Assembly: GCF_019091455.1 (NCBI RefSeq)
Contig: NZ_JAGXJN010000010.1
Location: 120,682 to 184,681, forward strand
Reading direction: 5' to 3'
DNA: 64,000 bases
Source of the DNA: Chitinophaga sp. GbtcB8
GTDB taxonomy: Bacteria; Bacteroidota; Bacteroidia; Chitinophagales; Chitinophagaceae
Numbering within the stretch: the stretch's first letter is position 1; each line of letters opens with the position of its first letter. The notes under the pieces are model-generated. The model did not search any database, was not told the DNA's origin, and was given only the letters and a program-made list of their open reading frames with translations. Positions 24,888 to 33,790 of the stretch are shown piece by piece. The translations under genes were made by a program, and so were the position numbers.

Positions 24888-24978
24888 CTCTGCAAATATA
24901 ACATAAAATGTTCGATTTGCAGAGTAAAATATCAATTAACCATGCAAATATAACATAAAATGTTCGATTTGCATGGTT
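24888..24978. promoter_or_regulatory. Two near-identical palindromes immediately before the ATPase gene
   Basis: A 31-bp core (TGCAAATATAACAT, AAA, ATGTTCGATTTGCA) occurs at 24891-24921 and again at 24943-24973. Each is an imperfect palindrome. The flanks differ but still pair: CTC with GAG in the first copy (24888-24924), AACCA with TGGTT in the second (24938-24978). On the minus strand each copy contains TATATTTG, a match to the Bacteroidota -7 box. The first copy ends directly at the ATG of the ATPase gene. This fits a double operator or promoter, or two inserted hairpin elements. Confidence 0.75.
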
Positions 24979-25368
24979 GAAACAATTATAGTTCCTTCAG
25001 TAATATGGTAGAGAATGATAATATAAAAGCAGACGCTGTTACTAAGAAAATCTCAAATAGCTCATGAAGGGAACAAAATAATTTCCGTTAAAAAGGAGAT
25101 ATGGCCGGGCATAAGTTGGGCGGATATAGCGAGGCGGGGCCTGGCACTCATTCTGTGCGATGCCGCATATCCTGCGAGTCACGATCTTGACAATCCCCCA
25201 TCATTGATCTCGTGTAAGTAATGCAGCTTAAACATAAGTTCCGCATTCATGACACACACTTACCGGTCAAGAAAAGTATAATTAAAAGCAGCTACGGTGT
25301 TAACGGCAAAAATTATTACCTTGATTGCGGCCGGAAGACAAAGTGCCAGCATTAAACCTCAATAAGGC
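24979..25368. other. Gene-free stretch of 390 bp
   Basis: No convincing gene, repeat or hairpin is seen. A 29-codon frame at about 25100 follows AAGGAGAT but encodes nothing recognisable. The base composition changes within the stretch (a G+C-rich block near 25090-25150), which may mark old gene debris. The end part presumably contains the promoter of the Crp-type regulator. Confidence 0.4.
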
Positions 25369-25941
25369 ATGGATCCAAGACAACTACTAAAAGAGCACAT
25401 GGCGAAAACCACTAAACTTTCGGATAATGAGTTCGACGATTTCTTCGATTGCTTTACAACCAGATCCTATAAAAAGGGAGCCTATATTATTACCGCAGGC
25501 GAAAGAATAGACTGTGAATATTTTGTACTTAGTGGCTGCATTAAAACCTTCTATGTAAATGATAACCAGAAAATGTTTGTGCTGCAGTTTGCAATGCCTT
25601 CGTGTTGGGCATCGGATTACAGTGCCCTGTATAGTGGCACAAGAGCTACTATCAATATAGGTTGTATTACAGATACAGAATTGTTGTGCCTGTCGAACAA
25701 GGCACGGGAGGACGCCTGTAAAAAGTTTCACCAGGTAGAACATTTTTTCCGCGCTCATATGACCAGTGAATATGTGGCTTCTCAAAAAAGATTGCTAAGC
25801 ACAATGAACAACGACGTGAAATACCGCTATGAAGAACTGATAACTTTATTCCCTGAGTTGTACAATATGGTGCCCAAAAGACTGATTGCCGCTTATTTAG
25901 GTGTTTCAAGAGAAACACTTTACCGCCTGAATAATTCCTGA
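25369..25941 (+). CDS. Crp/Fnr-family regulator
   Basis: The 190-residue protein has an N-terminal cyclic-nucleotide-binding-like beta barrel (YKKGAYIITAGERIDCEYFV; LSGCIKTFYVNDNQKMFV) and a dimer helix, then a short C-terminal DNA-binding part (KRLIAAYLGVSRETLYRLNN). It is of the short Bacteroidota type without the cAMP signature residues. It stands 87 bp before an NTF2-like gene in the same direction, which is a likely target; the sequence ATTTGCATCACACAA lies in that gap. Confidence 0.88.
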   Translation: MDPRQLLKEHMAKTTKLSDNEFDDFFDCFTTRSYKKGAYIITAGERIDCEYFVLSGCIKTFYVNDNQKMFVLQFAMPSCWASDYSALYSGTRATINIGCITDTELLCLSNKAREDACKKFHQVEHFFRAHMTSEYVASQKRLLSTMNNDVKYRYEELITLFPELYNMVPKRLIAAYLGVSRETLYRLNNS

Positions 25942-26028
25942 GCTGCGGTCCTCTGAAAAATGTGATTTGCATCACACAATTTACTTTCGTGCCCGTCATA
26001 CCTTCGCGGCATACTAAACATATAAAGT

Positions 26029-26409
26029 ATGACAACTCAACTAACAGATGGATCCACCATTGCGCAGGCATTGGAAGAATATTATTTTCAGGGAAGTTAT
26101 GAAGGCGATTTGAATAAGTTAAAACAGATCTTTCACCCGGGTACCAGGCTGTTTGGCGATGTAAAAGGGCAACCTTATAGCAAAACATTGGATGAATGGC
26201 TGGATGTGGTAGCGAACCGGGAGAGTCCGAAAGATTCGGGGAAGCCATTTAAAGGAGAGATCTTGAGTGTTAAGGAGGTGAACTCTGTCGCGGTTGCAGA
26301 GGTACAGGTGAAGGCGTATGATATGGTTTATCATGATTTTTTGTCGTTACACAGGATTGATGGCAAGTGGGTCATTGTTAGTAAAATTATGAGTGGCATC
26401 AGTCAATAA
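26029..26409 (+). CDS. NTF2-like small protein (putative lumazine-binding family)
   Basis: The 126-residue protein shows the NTF2-like pattern of the family named 'putative lumazine-binding': an opening helix (IAQALEEYYFQGSYEGDLNK), LKQIFHPGTRLFGDVKGQ, then paired strands (AVAEVQVKAYDMVYHDFLSL) ending HRIDGKWVIVSKIM. No signal peptide. It probably forms a small cytoplasmic cone-shaped dimer that binds or converts a small ligand. It likely belongs to the regulon of the upstream Crp-type gene. A terminator hairpin follows 43 bp after its stop. Confidence 0.75.
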   Translation: MTTQLTDGSTIAQALEEYYFQGSYEGDLNKLKQIFHPGTRLFGDVKGQPYSKTLDEWLDVVANRESPKDSGKPFKGEILSVKEVNSVAVAEVQVKAYDMVYHDFLSLHRIDGKWVIVSKIMSGISQ

Positions 26410-26451
26410 ATAAGTTTTATTACATAGTACAACGTTAAGCATATAACAGAT

Positions 26452-26482
26452 AAAGATGGCTTCACTTTGTGAGGCCATCTTT
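26452..26482 (+). terminator. Terminator hairpin after the NTF2-like gene
   Basis: AAAGATGGC at 26452-26460 pairs with GCCATCTTT at 26474-26482 around a 13-nt loop, followed by TATTGTAATAAAA. It lies between the NTF2-like gene and the promoter of the second SusC/SusD pair. Confidence 0.7.
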
Positions 26483-26548
26483 ATTGTAATAAAATATAAC
26501 GCATCAAGATAAGATAGTTGAAATTGTCTGAAAAGATTATCCTACTAT

Positions 26549-26579
26549 TTTGATGGACTAAATATTTATTCTATTTTTG
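26549..26579 (+). promoter_or_regulatory. Probable promoter of the second SusC/SusD operon
   Basis: TTTG at 26549-26552 and TATTTTTG at 26572-26579 are separated by 19 bases, an exact fit to the Bacteroidota -33/-7 pattern. Transcription would start near 26586, leaving a leader of about 257 bases before the SusC ATG at 26843. The rest of the 433-bp gap holds the terminator above and two short leader frames. Confidence 0.6.
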
Positions 26580-26623
26580 CGGTGCCAGATACATATTCCA
26601 GTAGTATCTGATAGATCGGAATA

Positions 26624-26733
26624 ATGACAACAAGCATCAAGAAACCATGAGAAGATCAACTTTACTTTTACCAGCTTTATTCTATTCAAAACCCTTGTTT
26701 GTAAGCATAAGATGTTATTGTAGCAACGCATAA
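26624..26733 (+). other. Two overlapping short leader frames before SusC
   Basis: An 8-codon frame (MTTSIKKP, 26624-26650) ends in a TGA that overlaps the ATG of a 28-codon frame (26647-26733, MRRSTLLLPALFYSKP...). They lie in the long leader of the SusC/SusD message. The overlap ATGA is typical of coupled translation. They may be chance frames; nothing else in the leader is recognisable. Confidence 0.35.
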
Positions 26734-26842
26734 TTTAGGCAGATAATACGTCAACCATCGCCAGCTGCTTTTCCCGGCACCTGGTATATATGTTGTTGCC
26801 CTAAAGGCAATATATTCCTCCATTCTTATAATCTAAACACGC

Positions 26843-29800
26843 ATGTTCAAAAAAAATGTAACACTCGTGCTTGCGCTGCTGTTCAGCACAGTGCTTTTTG
26901 CGCAGCAAAAACAAATACGGGGGCAGGTGCTCGCTGCGGAGAACAAGCAGCCATTGCCCGGAGTGACCGTAAAGATCAACCGCACCACACTGGGTACTAC
27001 TACTGACCAGGATGGCCGTTTTCAGCTGAACATTCCTGGCGGCAAAGCCGTGCTTTCCGTTTCCTTCATCGGCAGGGAAGCAGTGGAAACAGAAGTACGG
27101 GAAGAGGATGCAAACGTCATCATTCTCCTGAAGCCCGCCAATACTACGCTGGATGAAGTAGTGGCAGTGGCCTATACCAATGTAAAACGCTCAGGGTATC
27201 CGGGAGCCGTATCCACTGTAAGCTCAGACAAGATCAATAACCGGCTTACGCCCAATGTTACTAATGCCTTACAGGGACTGGTAACCGGCCTGCAAACTAC
27301 TTCGTCTAACGGGCAGCCGGGCAACAGCTCCACCATACGTATACGCGGTGTAGGCTCTATCAATGCCTCCAGCGCGCCGCTGTTTGTTGTGGACGGCGCT
27401 CCGTATGAGGGCGACATTAATGCGCTTAATGCGGCAGACATTGCATCCATCAGCGTATTGAAAGATGCTACTGCCGCTAACCTCTATGGCTCACGGGCTG
27501 CTAATGGAGTGATCATCATTACCACTAAGCAGGGCAAAAAAGGGGAGCCCGCAGTGAACGTCACCTTTAACCAGGGCTGGAGCAGCCGCGCGGTAAAAGA
27601 CTATGACAAGATCAACACCGATCAGTATTTTGAGCTTTACTGGGAAGCGCTGCGTAATAAGCAGCTCACTAACGGGCAGTCACCTACGCAGGCAGCAGCA
27701 ACAGCCAGTGCGCGTGTAGTAGGGGACCTGGGCATCAACCCATATGGCCCTAACTACCTGCAGCCGGTAGGCACAGACGGAAAGATAGTAGCAGGTGCGC
27801 GGCCTTTGTGGAACGATGACTGGGAAAAAGGCATCCAGCAATCCGGGAAATATACACAGGCGCAGCTTAGCTTCAGCGGTGGCAGCGATAAGTCTACCTA
27901 TTATATTAGCGGCGGTTATGTGAACAATGAAGGCGCTTATATAGGCTCCGGCTTTAAACGTTATAATTTCAGAAGCAATCTCACCTTACAGGCTAAACCC
28001 TGGCTAAAAGCAGGCGTGAACCTGAGTGGCTCCAGCTCTGCACAGGATTATCCTGCGTCTTCCGATTCGCGTACAGACAACGTAGTGCTGTTTGGCAGAA
28101 CGGTTCCCGGCTTTTATCCTATTTACCAGCGCAACCCCGATGGCTCCTACAAGCTGGATGCCAGCGGACAAAAGCAGTTTGATTACGGCGCTTACCGCCC
28201 CTCTGCAGCCCTGGCACGGGAGAACCTGATAGGTTCCTTACCGCTGGACAAGAACCGGAACAGCAATGAGAACGTATCTGCCAGAACATTCCTGGAAGCA
28301 TCGCTTACCAAAGCCCTGCACTTTAAGACCAGCTATAACATTGACTATGTGAACGGCAATTCGCTGTTTTACACCAACCCTACCGTGGGTGGCGATGCAG
28401 AGATAGGCGGTGCTATCAGCAAATCCAATAACAGGGAGCTGAGTTATACCTGGAACAATATACTCACCTATGATGCAGACCTGTTAGGCGGGCATCACCT
28501 GAACCTGCTGGCCGGGCATGAATACTATTATTACAATTACAGCACCCAAAGCGGCAACCGGCAGAAGTTTGCATTACCAGGCCTGTATGAGCCGGCAGCA
28601 GCCTCGCAGCTAAATGATTTTACGGGTATTTCAGATAACTATGCGAAGCTGAGCTTCTTTGGCCAGGGCCAGTATAATTATCTGAACAGGTATTATTTCA
28701 CAGCATCGGTGAGAAGGGATGGCTCCTCCCGTTTCTCGCCGGACTCACGCTGGGGTACCTTCTGGTCTGCCGGTGCATCCTGGCGTATTGCAGAAGAGGC
28801 ATTTCTCCGCTCTGTGAGCTGGCTGAATGCCCTTACGCTAAAGAGCAGCTATGGCGCTTCCGGTAATGATAACCTGAGCACCTATTATGCTTACCTGGCG
28901 CTTTTTGATATCCGGAATAACCTGGGCAACGGTGGCGTCATCACTTCCAGGCTGGCTACCCCGGGGCTGAAATGGGAAAGCAATCTTAACCTGAACATAG
29001 GCCTGGATTTCGGGTTGTTTGACAACCGCCTGTATGGTACCATCAACTATTACAATAGAACCAGCAAGGATCTGCTGTATGCAAAACCCATGGCGCCATC
29101 CACCGGCTTTGGCTCTATCAGCGCCAATATCGGCGCCCTGCGCAATACCGGTGTGGAGCTGGAGCTGAATGTGATACCAGTGAGCACCCGCGATATTAAA
29201 TGGAGTATAGGCCTGAACGTTGCACATAACAAGAACAAGATCACGGAGCTGCCGCAAAAAGAAATTATCAGCGGCACCAAAAAGCTGACGGTCGGCTCTT
29301 CCATCTATGAATTTTACTTGCGTGAATGGGCCGGTGTAGATCCGCAGACCGGCAACCCGCTTTGGTACCAGAGTGGTGCTGACGGTAAAAAAGTAACCAC
29401 CAGCAACTATGCTTCCGCCACACAGTATTATGCAGGTTCCGCACTGCCGGATCTGACAGGTGGTGTTACCAATACGATTAGCTACAAAAATGTTGAGCTG
29501 TCGTTCCTGTTAGCTTACAGCATAGGTGGTAAGGTGCTGGACCTGGATTATGTATCGCTGTTAAGCGGTGGTGCAAGTCCTGGCCGCAACTGGTCCACAG
29601 AGCTGCTGGAGCGCTGGACGCCTGAGCACACCAGCACGGATGTACCTAAGCTCACTACTGATAACCTGAACTGGACCTCTACCTCAACCCGCTTCCTGTA
29701 CAGCGCCACCTATGCGCGCCTTAAAACAGTATCGCTGGGATATTCATTGCCTAAGCAGCTGCTGTCAAGAATAGGTATCAGCAGCGCGAAAGTATATGCG

Positions 29801-29929
29801 CTGGGTGAGAACCTGCTCACTTTTTACGGCCACCAGGGCATGGATCCGGAACAGTCTATAGATGGCACTACCTACTACCAGTATCCTGCCATGAAAACAT
29901 TTTCACTGGGCATACAGGTAGGGCTCTAA
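26843..29929 (+). CDS. SusC/RagA-type TonB-dependent transporter, second locus
   Basis: The 1028-residue protein has a signal peptide (VTLVLALLFSTVLFAQ), a carboxypeptidase-regulatory-like domain (IRGQVLAAENKQPLPGVTVK), the TonB-box-like TLDEVVAVAY, a plug (TIRIRGVGSINASSAPLFVV; ISVLKDATAANLYGSRA) and a long barrel ending FSLGIQVGL. It has no STN domain and no sigma/anti-sigma genes nearby, so it is probably controlled through its own promoter and leader. The SusD partner follows 20 bp downstream. No hydrolase is encoded with it, so the substrate cannot be inferred. Confidence 0.93.
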   Translation: MFKKNVTLVLALLFSTVLFAQQKQIRGQVLAAENKQPLPGVTVKINRTTLGTTTDQDGRFQLNIPGGKAVLSVSFIGREAVETEVREEDANVIILLKPANTTLDEVVAVAYTNVKRSGYPGAVSTVSSDKINNRLTPNVTNALQGLVTGLQTTSSNGQPGNSSTIRIRGVGSINASSAPLFVVDGAPYEGDINALNAADIASISVLKDATAANLYGSRAANGVIIITTKQGKKGEPAVNVTFNQGWSSRAVKDYDKINTDQYFELYWEALRNKQLTNGQSPTQAAATASARVVGDLGINPYGPNYLQPVGTDGKIVAGARPLWNDDWEKGIQQSGKYTQAQLSFSGGSDKSTYYISGGYVNNEGAYIGSGFKRYNFRSNLTLQAKPWLKAGVNLSGSSSAQDYPASSDSRTDNVVLFGRTVPGFYPIYQRNPDGSYKLDASGQKQFDYGAYRPSAALARENLIGSLPLDKNRNSNENVSARTFLEASLTKALHFKTSYNIDYVNGNSLFYTNPTVGGDAEIGGAISKSNNRELSYTWNNILTYDADLLGGHHLNLLAGHEYYYYNYSTQSGNRQKFALPGLYEPAAASQLNDFTGISDNYAKLSFFGQGQYNYLNRYYFTASVRRDGSSRFSPDSRWGTFWSAGASWRIAEEAFLRSVSWLNALTLKSSYGASGNDNLSTYYAYLALFDIRNNLGNGGVITSRLATPGLKWESNLNLNIGLDFGLFDNRLYGTINYYNRTSKDLLYAKPMAPSTGFGSISANIGALRNTGVELELNVIPVSTRDIKWSIGLNVAHNKNKITELPQKEIISGTKKLTVGSSIYEFYLREWAGVDPQTGNPLWYQSGADGKKVTTSNYASATQYYAGSALPDLTGGVTNTISYKNVELSFLLAYSIGGKVLDLDYVSLLSGGASPGRNWSTELLERWTPEHTSTDVPKLTTDNLNWTSTSTRFLYSATYARLKTVSLGYSLPKQLLSRIGISSAKVYALGENLLTFYGHQGMDPEQSIDGTTYYQYPAMKTFSLGIQVGL

Positions 29930-29949
29930 TGTGTAACGTTTAATACTGA

Positions 29950-31467
29950 ATGAAAATGAAAGCAAGCAGATTTTATATATATGCCGCAGCGCTGATCATT
30001 GGTTTGTCGGCCTGCAACAAGCAGCTGGATACCGCTCCTTCCAATGCGGTATCAGAAGATCTTGTACTGAAGAATATTGACAACCTTAATACGATCTCAG
30101 AAGGCACCTGGGCCGCCATGATGGATGATTTTTACGGGGGCACCTACAGTAACCCGGGATTCAAGACCATTGCGCTTACCAGCGACGCCATGGCAAATGA
30201 CGTAGCGCTGATCACCACCAAATATGGTTTTCCGACTGCTTACCGTTTTACGCAGCTGAATGATAAAACACAGTCACGTGTCAACGCTATCTGGGGCCAG
30301 CTGTACAAGATCATTAATAACAGCAATATTATCATTGCCAATGCAGATAAGGTGGATGGCGATGCCACTGCAAAAAGCGTGGCCAAAGGACAGGCGCTGG
30401 CTTTAAGGGCGCATACCTACCTGACCATTGCCTCGTTTTACCAGTTCTCCTACCTGAAAGATTCCCTGACCAAAACAGCGCCTATTTATACGGAGCCTAC
30501 CACCGCCGCTACAGTGGGTAATCCGCGTGCTTCCCTGAAAGAGATCTATGAGCTGATCTTCTCTGATCTGCTGCAGGCAAAAACGCTGTTAACCGGTTAT
30601 GACCGGCCGGCTAAATACAAGATCAATGCCGATGTGGTGAACGGCCTGCTGGCACGTGCTTACCTGAATACAGGCAGATGGGCGCAGGCAGCAGCTGCGG
30701 CAGATGAAGCGCAACGGGATTATCCTTTGATGGCGCCCGCTGAGTACAGCAAGGGATTCAATGATGTAAACAATACAGAATGGATCTGGGGGCATCCTGA
30801 AATTCCCAGCCAGAGCGACGGCAGCTACAGCTTCCACTTCCTGGACGTATCCTCTGCATCTTCTTATTACTATAGCTTCATGGCTGATCCTTTCTTTGGG
30901 GAGCTGTTTGAAGCAGGTGATATACGCAAAACGCTTTTTTCGTGGGATGGTTCTGCCGTTGCGCGGGAAGGGTACCTGCAGTATAAAAAGTTCAAGTTCA
31001 GGGCAGACCAGACCGCAGACCTGGTGCTGATGAGAAGCGCAGAAGCCATCCTGATCAAAGCAGAAGGTTATGCACGTGCAGGCAACCTTACTGAAGGCAT
31101 TAATGCGCTGAACCAGCTGCGTACTGCAAGAGGCGCCCGCGCTTTTGATGGCACAGGAGCTACGCAGGCCAGCCTGGTAAAAGAAATATTGGTTGAAAGA
31201 AGAAAAGAGCTGTGGGGAGAAGGGTTTGGCTTATCCGATATTATCCGCAACCAGCTGGCTGTTGTGCGTAAGCCTTATGTGGACGCTGGCGGCGATGATA
31301 TAAAAGTAACGGTGGTAACGCCGGATGGCACTACCAAACAGGTGGCTGCCAAATACCACACCGCGCTGAATTTTGCAGACGGTACTGCCTTTGTGCCTAA
31401 CAGCCCTTACTATATTTTTGTTATACCACAGGCTGAAGAGCAGAATAACCCGAACCTTAATAATTAA
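29950..31467 (+). CDS. SusD/RagB-type lipoprotein, second locus
   Basis: The 505-residue protein has a lipoprotein signal (IYAAALIIGLSACNKQLDT, lipidated Cys in LSAC), the SusD helical repeats (KGQALALRAHTYLTIASFYQ; NGLLARAYLNTGRWAQAAAA) and the C-terminal block ILVERRKELWGEGFGLSDII. It forms the surface lid of the SusC transporter encoded upstream. The signal peptide is intact here, in contrast to the SusD gene at 4859. The operon ends at a strong hairpin 30 bp downstream. Confidence 0.92.
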   Translation: MKMKASRFYIYAAALIIGLSACNKQLDTAPSNAVSEDLVLKNIDNLNTISEGTWAAMMDDFYGGTYSNPGFKTIALTSDAMANDVALITTKYGFPTAYRFTQLNDKTQSRVNAIWGQLYKIINNSNIIIANADKVDGDATAKSVAKGQALALRAHTYLTIASFYQFSYLKDSLTKTAPIYTEPTTAATVGNPRASLKEIYELIFSDLLQAKTLLTGYDRPAKYKINADVVNGLLARAYLNTGRWAQAAAAADEAQRDYPLMAPAEYSKGFNDVNNTEWIWGHPEIPSQSDGSYSFHFLDVSSASSYYYSFMADPFFGELFEAGDIRKTLFSWDGSAVAREGYLQYKKFKFRADQTADLVLMRSAEAILIKAEGYARAGNLTEGINALNQLRTARGARAFDGTGATQASLVKEILVERRKELWGEGFGLSDIIRNQLAVVRKPYVDAGGDDIKVTVVTPDGTTKQVAAKYHTALNFADGTAFVPNSPYYIFVIPQAEEQNNPNLNN

Positions 31468-31497
31468 CATAAAGCAGTCCCCTTTTTCCTTTAGCAG

Positions 31498-31525
31498 CAA
31501 CGGGCAGGTATATACCTGTCCGTTG
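31498..31525. terminator. Two-way terminator between convergent genes
   Basis: CAACGGGCAGGTAT pairs with ATACCTGTCCGTTG over 14 bp with one G-U pair and essentially no loop, followed by TTTAATTTT. It sits between the SusD stop and the stop of the minus-strand beta-propeller gene at 31527 and can serve both. Confidence 0.8.
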
Positions 31526-31526
31526 T

Positions 31527-32414
31527 TTAATTTTCCACTACCACCTTTATATGAAATAGTGTGCTTGCTCCCTGATCGTTATCAGCTACCAGGTGCAGGT
31601 ACCACTCTTTATCCGTAACAGCTGACAAACAAGCCCCTTCTACCTTTTCGCCTTTGAATGCAGGATCTGCATCAGACAGGTTAACAATGCCATCCAGCAA
31701 TACGTCCCGGCCATCCAGCTTTTGACTGATCTGTTTTACCCAGCCGAAGTAACTATCTCCTATAACACCATCGTCATAAGTATTGCCGGTAGCTTCGCTT
31801 GACAGGATGATCAGCAATGCATCTTCCTGCTCAATATAACACAGCTCTGAAACGCCGGCAAATCCGGGTAATGAGAAAGGAATAACGAGCTTTGAAATAC
31901 GGATCGCAGCATCTTCCTGACGTTCCCAAAAATCAGGTGTAGTGATAATAAGATGATTGACAGGATTGCTTTCATTACCACGGTTACTGAGTATGAAATG
32001 GCTGCCTGCCAGGGTAGCGCCTTCTATGTTTATTCCGGGGATCTGTTGCAGGCGTTTTATAAAGGAAGCATATGAAATATAAGAAGGTTTGTTATCCGTG
32101 AAGGGGAGACGCAGCAATACGCCCATTTCCCTTTCTTTTGTAGCTGCAGAACCTAATGCTAACAAGTGCTTTTGACCATCAAGATCCAGTATCACTGCTG
32201 TTTCCAGGTCAGTCTTCTTTGCTTTGGGGATCCGTTTTTCTTCATAGTGAAAGAACGGTACCGTATTTACTTCATTGTAATTACTATCCAGTATCAGCAG
32301 CGTATTGGCATCATCTCCAATAACATACAGGTGGCCAGCGTAATAGTTAATAGCGGAACCGGAGGGGTAATCATTTAACAACAAGGATCTTAACAATGTT
32401 ATACTAGCTTTCAA
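31527..32414 (-). CDS. Cytoplasmic beta-propeller protein of unknown function (DUF6929-like)
   Basis: The 295-residue protein lacks a signal peptide and consists of repeated four-strand blades: GSAINYYAGHLYVIGDDANT, TAVILDLDGQKHLLALGSAA, IEGATLAGSHFILSNRG, GVSELCYIEQEDALLIILSS, KVEGACLSAVTDKEWYLHLV. This is the layout of a small beta-propeller of the type named DUF6929 in Bacteroidota, a match from memory. The gene ends on the shared terminator and its start is 119 bp from the divergent GntR gene. Role unknown; sensing or binding a small molecule is possible. Confidence 0.6.
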   Translation of the reverse strand: MKASITLLRSLLLNDYPSGSAINYYAGHLYVIGDDANTLLILDSNYNEVNTVPFFHYEEKRIPKAKKTDLETAVILDLDGQKHLLALGSAATKEREMGVLLRLPFTDNKPSYISYASFIKRLQQIPGINIEGATLAGSHFILSNRGNESNPVNHLIITTPDFWERQEDAAIRISKLVIPFSLPGFAGVSELCYIEQEDALLIILSSEATGNTYDDGVIGDSYFGWVKQISQKLDGRDVLLDGIVNLSDADPAFKGEKVEGACLSAVTDKEWYLHLVADNDQGASTLFHIKVVVEN

Positions 32415-32472
32415 GACTGTAATGATTTTAATAGGATTAAATCTACAAAATGAAACTATTTCCCAACCAGAT

Positions 32473-32521
32473 TTTGTAAATCCGGAAATACTTGTATATT
32501 TGTACTATATGTATAGTACAA
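32473..32521 (+). promoter_or_regulatory. Promoter and operator of the GntR/SPFH cassette
   Basis: TTTG at 32473-32476 and TATATTTG at 32495-32502 are 18 bases apart, a good Bacteroidota promoter. Overlapping the end of the -7 box, TTGTACTATA at 32500-32509 is separated by TG from its exact reverse complement at 32512-32521. A dimeric GntR protein bound there would cover the transcription start. The ATG of the GntR gene is 12 bp further on. Confidence 0.8.
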
Positions 32522-32533
32522 TAAGACACTGCT

Positions 32534-32896
32534 ATGATTGACTTTAAACTAGACCCAAAGACAGGTACCCCGTTTTACCGGCAAATTATTGATCAGATCA
32601 AGTTTGGTATTGCGGCCGGGAACCTGAAAGCAGGAGAGCAGCTGCCAACGGTGCGTGCATTGGCCGTGGATTTAAAGGTAAACCTGAATACCATAGCCAA
32701 AGCGTATAAGGAGCTGGAAATTCAGCGTGTTTTAGAAACCCAGCAGGGAACGGGAACCTTTATCAGTGAAATGAAAATTCAAATCCCGGATAAGGAGAAA
32801 AAAAGCAAGTTAAAGGAGATCTGTAATGAGTTTACTGCTATCGCATTTAGCTATGGCTTTTCAATAGATGACATCATTAAACAACTAAAAAAATAA
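32534..32896 (+). CDS. Short GntR-family repressor (YtrA type)
   Basis: The 120-residue protein has an N-terminal winged helix (GTPFYRQIIDQIKFGIAAGN; LKAGEQLPTVRALAVDLKVN; LNTIAKAYKELEIQRVLETQ; GTGTFI) and only a short helical tail (KLKEICNEFTAIAFSYGFSI), the size of the YtrA subfamily that represses its own operon. The perfect palindrome over its promoter is the expected binding site. It is followed by the SPFH gene after 7 bp, so repressor and membrane protein are coexpressed. Confidence 0.9.
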   Translation: MIDFKLDPKTGTPFYRQIIDQIKFGIAAGNLKAGEQLPTVRALAVDLKVNLNTIAKAYKELEIQRVLETQQGTGTFISEMKIQIPDKEKKSKLKEICNEFTAIAFSYGFSIDDIIKQLKK

Positions 32897-32903
32897 CAAT
32901 ATA

Positions 32904-33785
32904 ATGAGTACAAAAAAGAATATAAAATTAGGGTTGAACCCCATATCGAGGGTCGTCTTTTTTGTGTTGGCGGGAGCCTCCGCTGGGCTTTATTATTTAG
33001 GGTACCTGAATGTTCCGTTCCTGGTTGTATCCCTGCTTATTTCTTTATTCATTGCCAGCTCCATACACATAGCAGATCAGTGGGAGAAAGCTATTATCCT
33101 GAGAATGGGTAAATACGTAGGTTTGAAAGGGCCCGGTATCTTTTTTATTATTCCCATCGTTGATAAAATAGATAACTATATTGACCAGCGGGTTAGGGTT
33201 ACTGACTTTAAAGCGGAACAAACGCTTACTAAAGATACCGTACCGGTAAATGTGGATGCCGTAGTATACTGGACTGTTTGGGATGTGGAAAAGGCAGCGC
33301 TGGAAGTGCAGGACTATGAAGTAGCAATTTCATATATCGCACAAACCGGGTTAAGGGATACGATAGGGAAGCATGAATTAGCAGAATTACTGCAGGAAAG
33401 GGATAAGGTGGCGGAAGTGCTGCAAAAGATCCTAGATGAGCATACCAATTCATGGGGCATCACTTGCCAGAATGTAGGTATAAAAGACATTATTATTCCT
33501 CAAACATTAGCGGATGCCATGAGTAAGGAAGCGCAGGCAGAAAGGGAACGCCGGGCAAGAGTGATCCTGGGCACTGCTGAAACAGAGATTGCCGAAAAAT
33601 TTGCGAAGGCAAGTGAGCAGTATATTAATAATCCTGTAGCCCTGCACCTGAGAGCAATGAATATGTTATTTGAAGGTTTAAAGGAAAAAGGATCCATGGT
33701 AATTGTGCCAAGTTCCGCACTGGATTCCATGAACCTGGGCGCTACCGGTGGTTTAATTTCTTTGGCAAAATCAAATGAGCCTTGA
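32904..33785 (+). CDS. Slipin-type SPFH/band 7 membrane protein
   Basis: The 293-residue protein has two N-terminal hydrophobic segments (VVFFVLAGASAGLYYLGYL; FLVVSLLISLFIASSIHI), then an SPFH domain: QWEKAIILRMGKYVGLKGPG, IFFIIPIVDKIDNYIDQRV, TKDTVPVNVDAVVYWTVWD, followed by the helical region (EAQAERERRARVILGTAETE). This is the stomatin/slipin layout; such proteins form membrane rings or microdomains. Coexpression with a YtrA-type repressor suggests a stress-induced membrane response. A signature companion (NfeD protease-like gene) is absent. Confidence 0.9.
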   Translation: MSTKKNIKLGLNPISRVVFFVLAGASAGLYYLGYLNVPFLVVSLLISLFIASSIHIADQWEKAIILRMGKYVGLKGPGIFFIIPIVDKIDNYIDQRVRVTDFKAEQTLTKDTVPVNVDAVVYWTVWDVEKAALEVQDYEVAISYIAQTGLRDTIGKHELAELLQERDKVAEVLQKILDEHTNSWGITCQNVGIKDIIIPQTLADAMSKEAQAERERRARVILGTAETEIAEKFAKASEQYINNPVALHLRAMNMLFEGLKEKGSMVIVPSSALDSMNLGATGGLISLAKSNEP

Positions 33786-33790
33786 TGCTG

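Noticed and set aside
24888..24935. Upstream start of the DUF4143 ATPase at 24935
   Set aside because: The extra 16 residues translate one of the two palindromes; the ATG at 24887 opens the normal family start.
25096..25185. A 29-codon frame after AAGGAGAT
   Set aside because: No recognisable protein pattern, very short, and no supporting neighbour.
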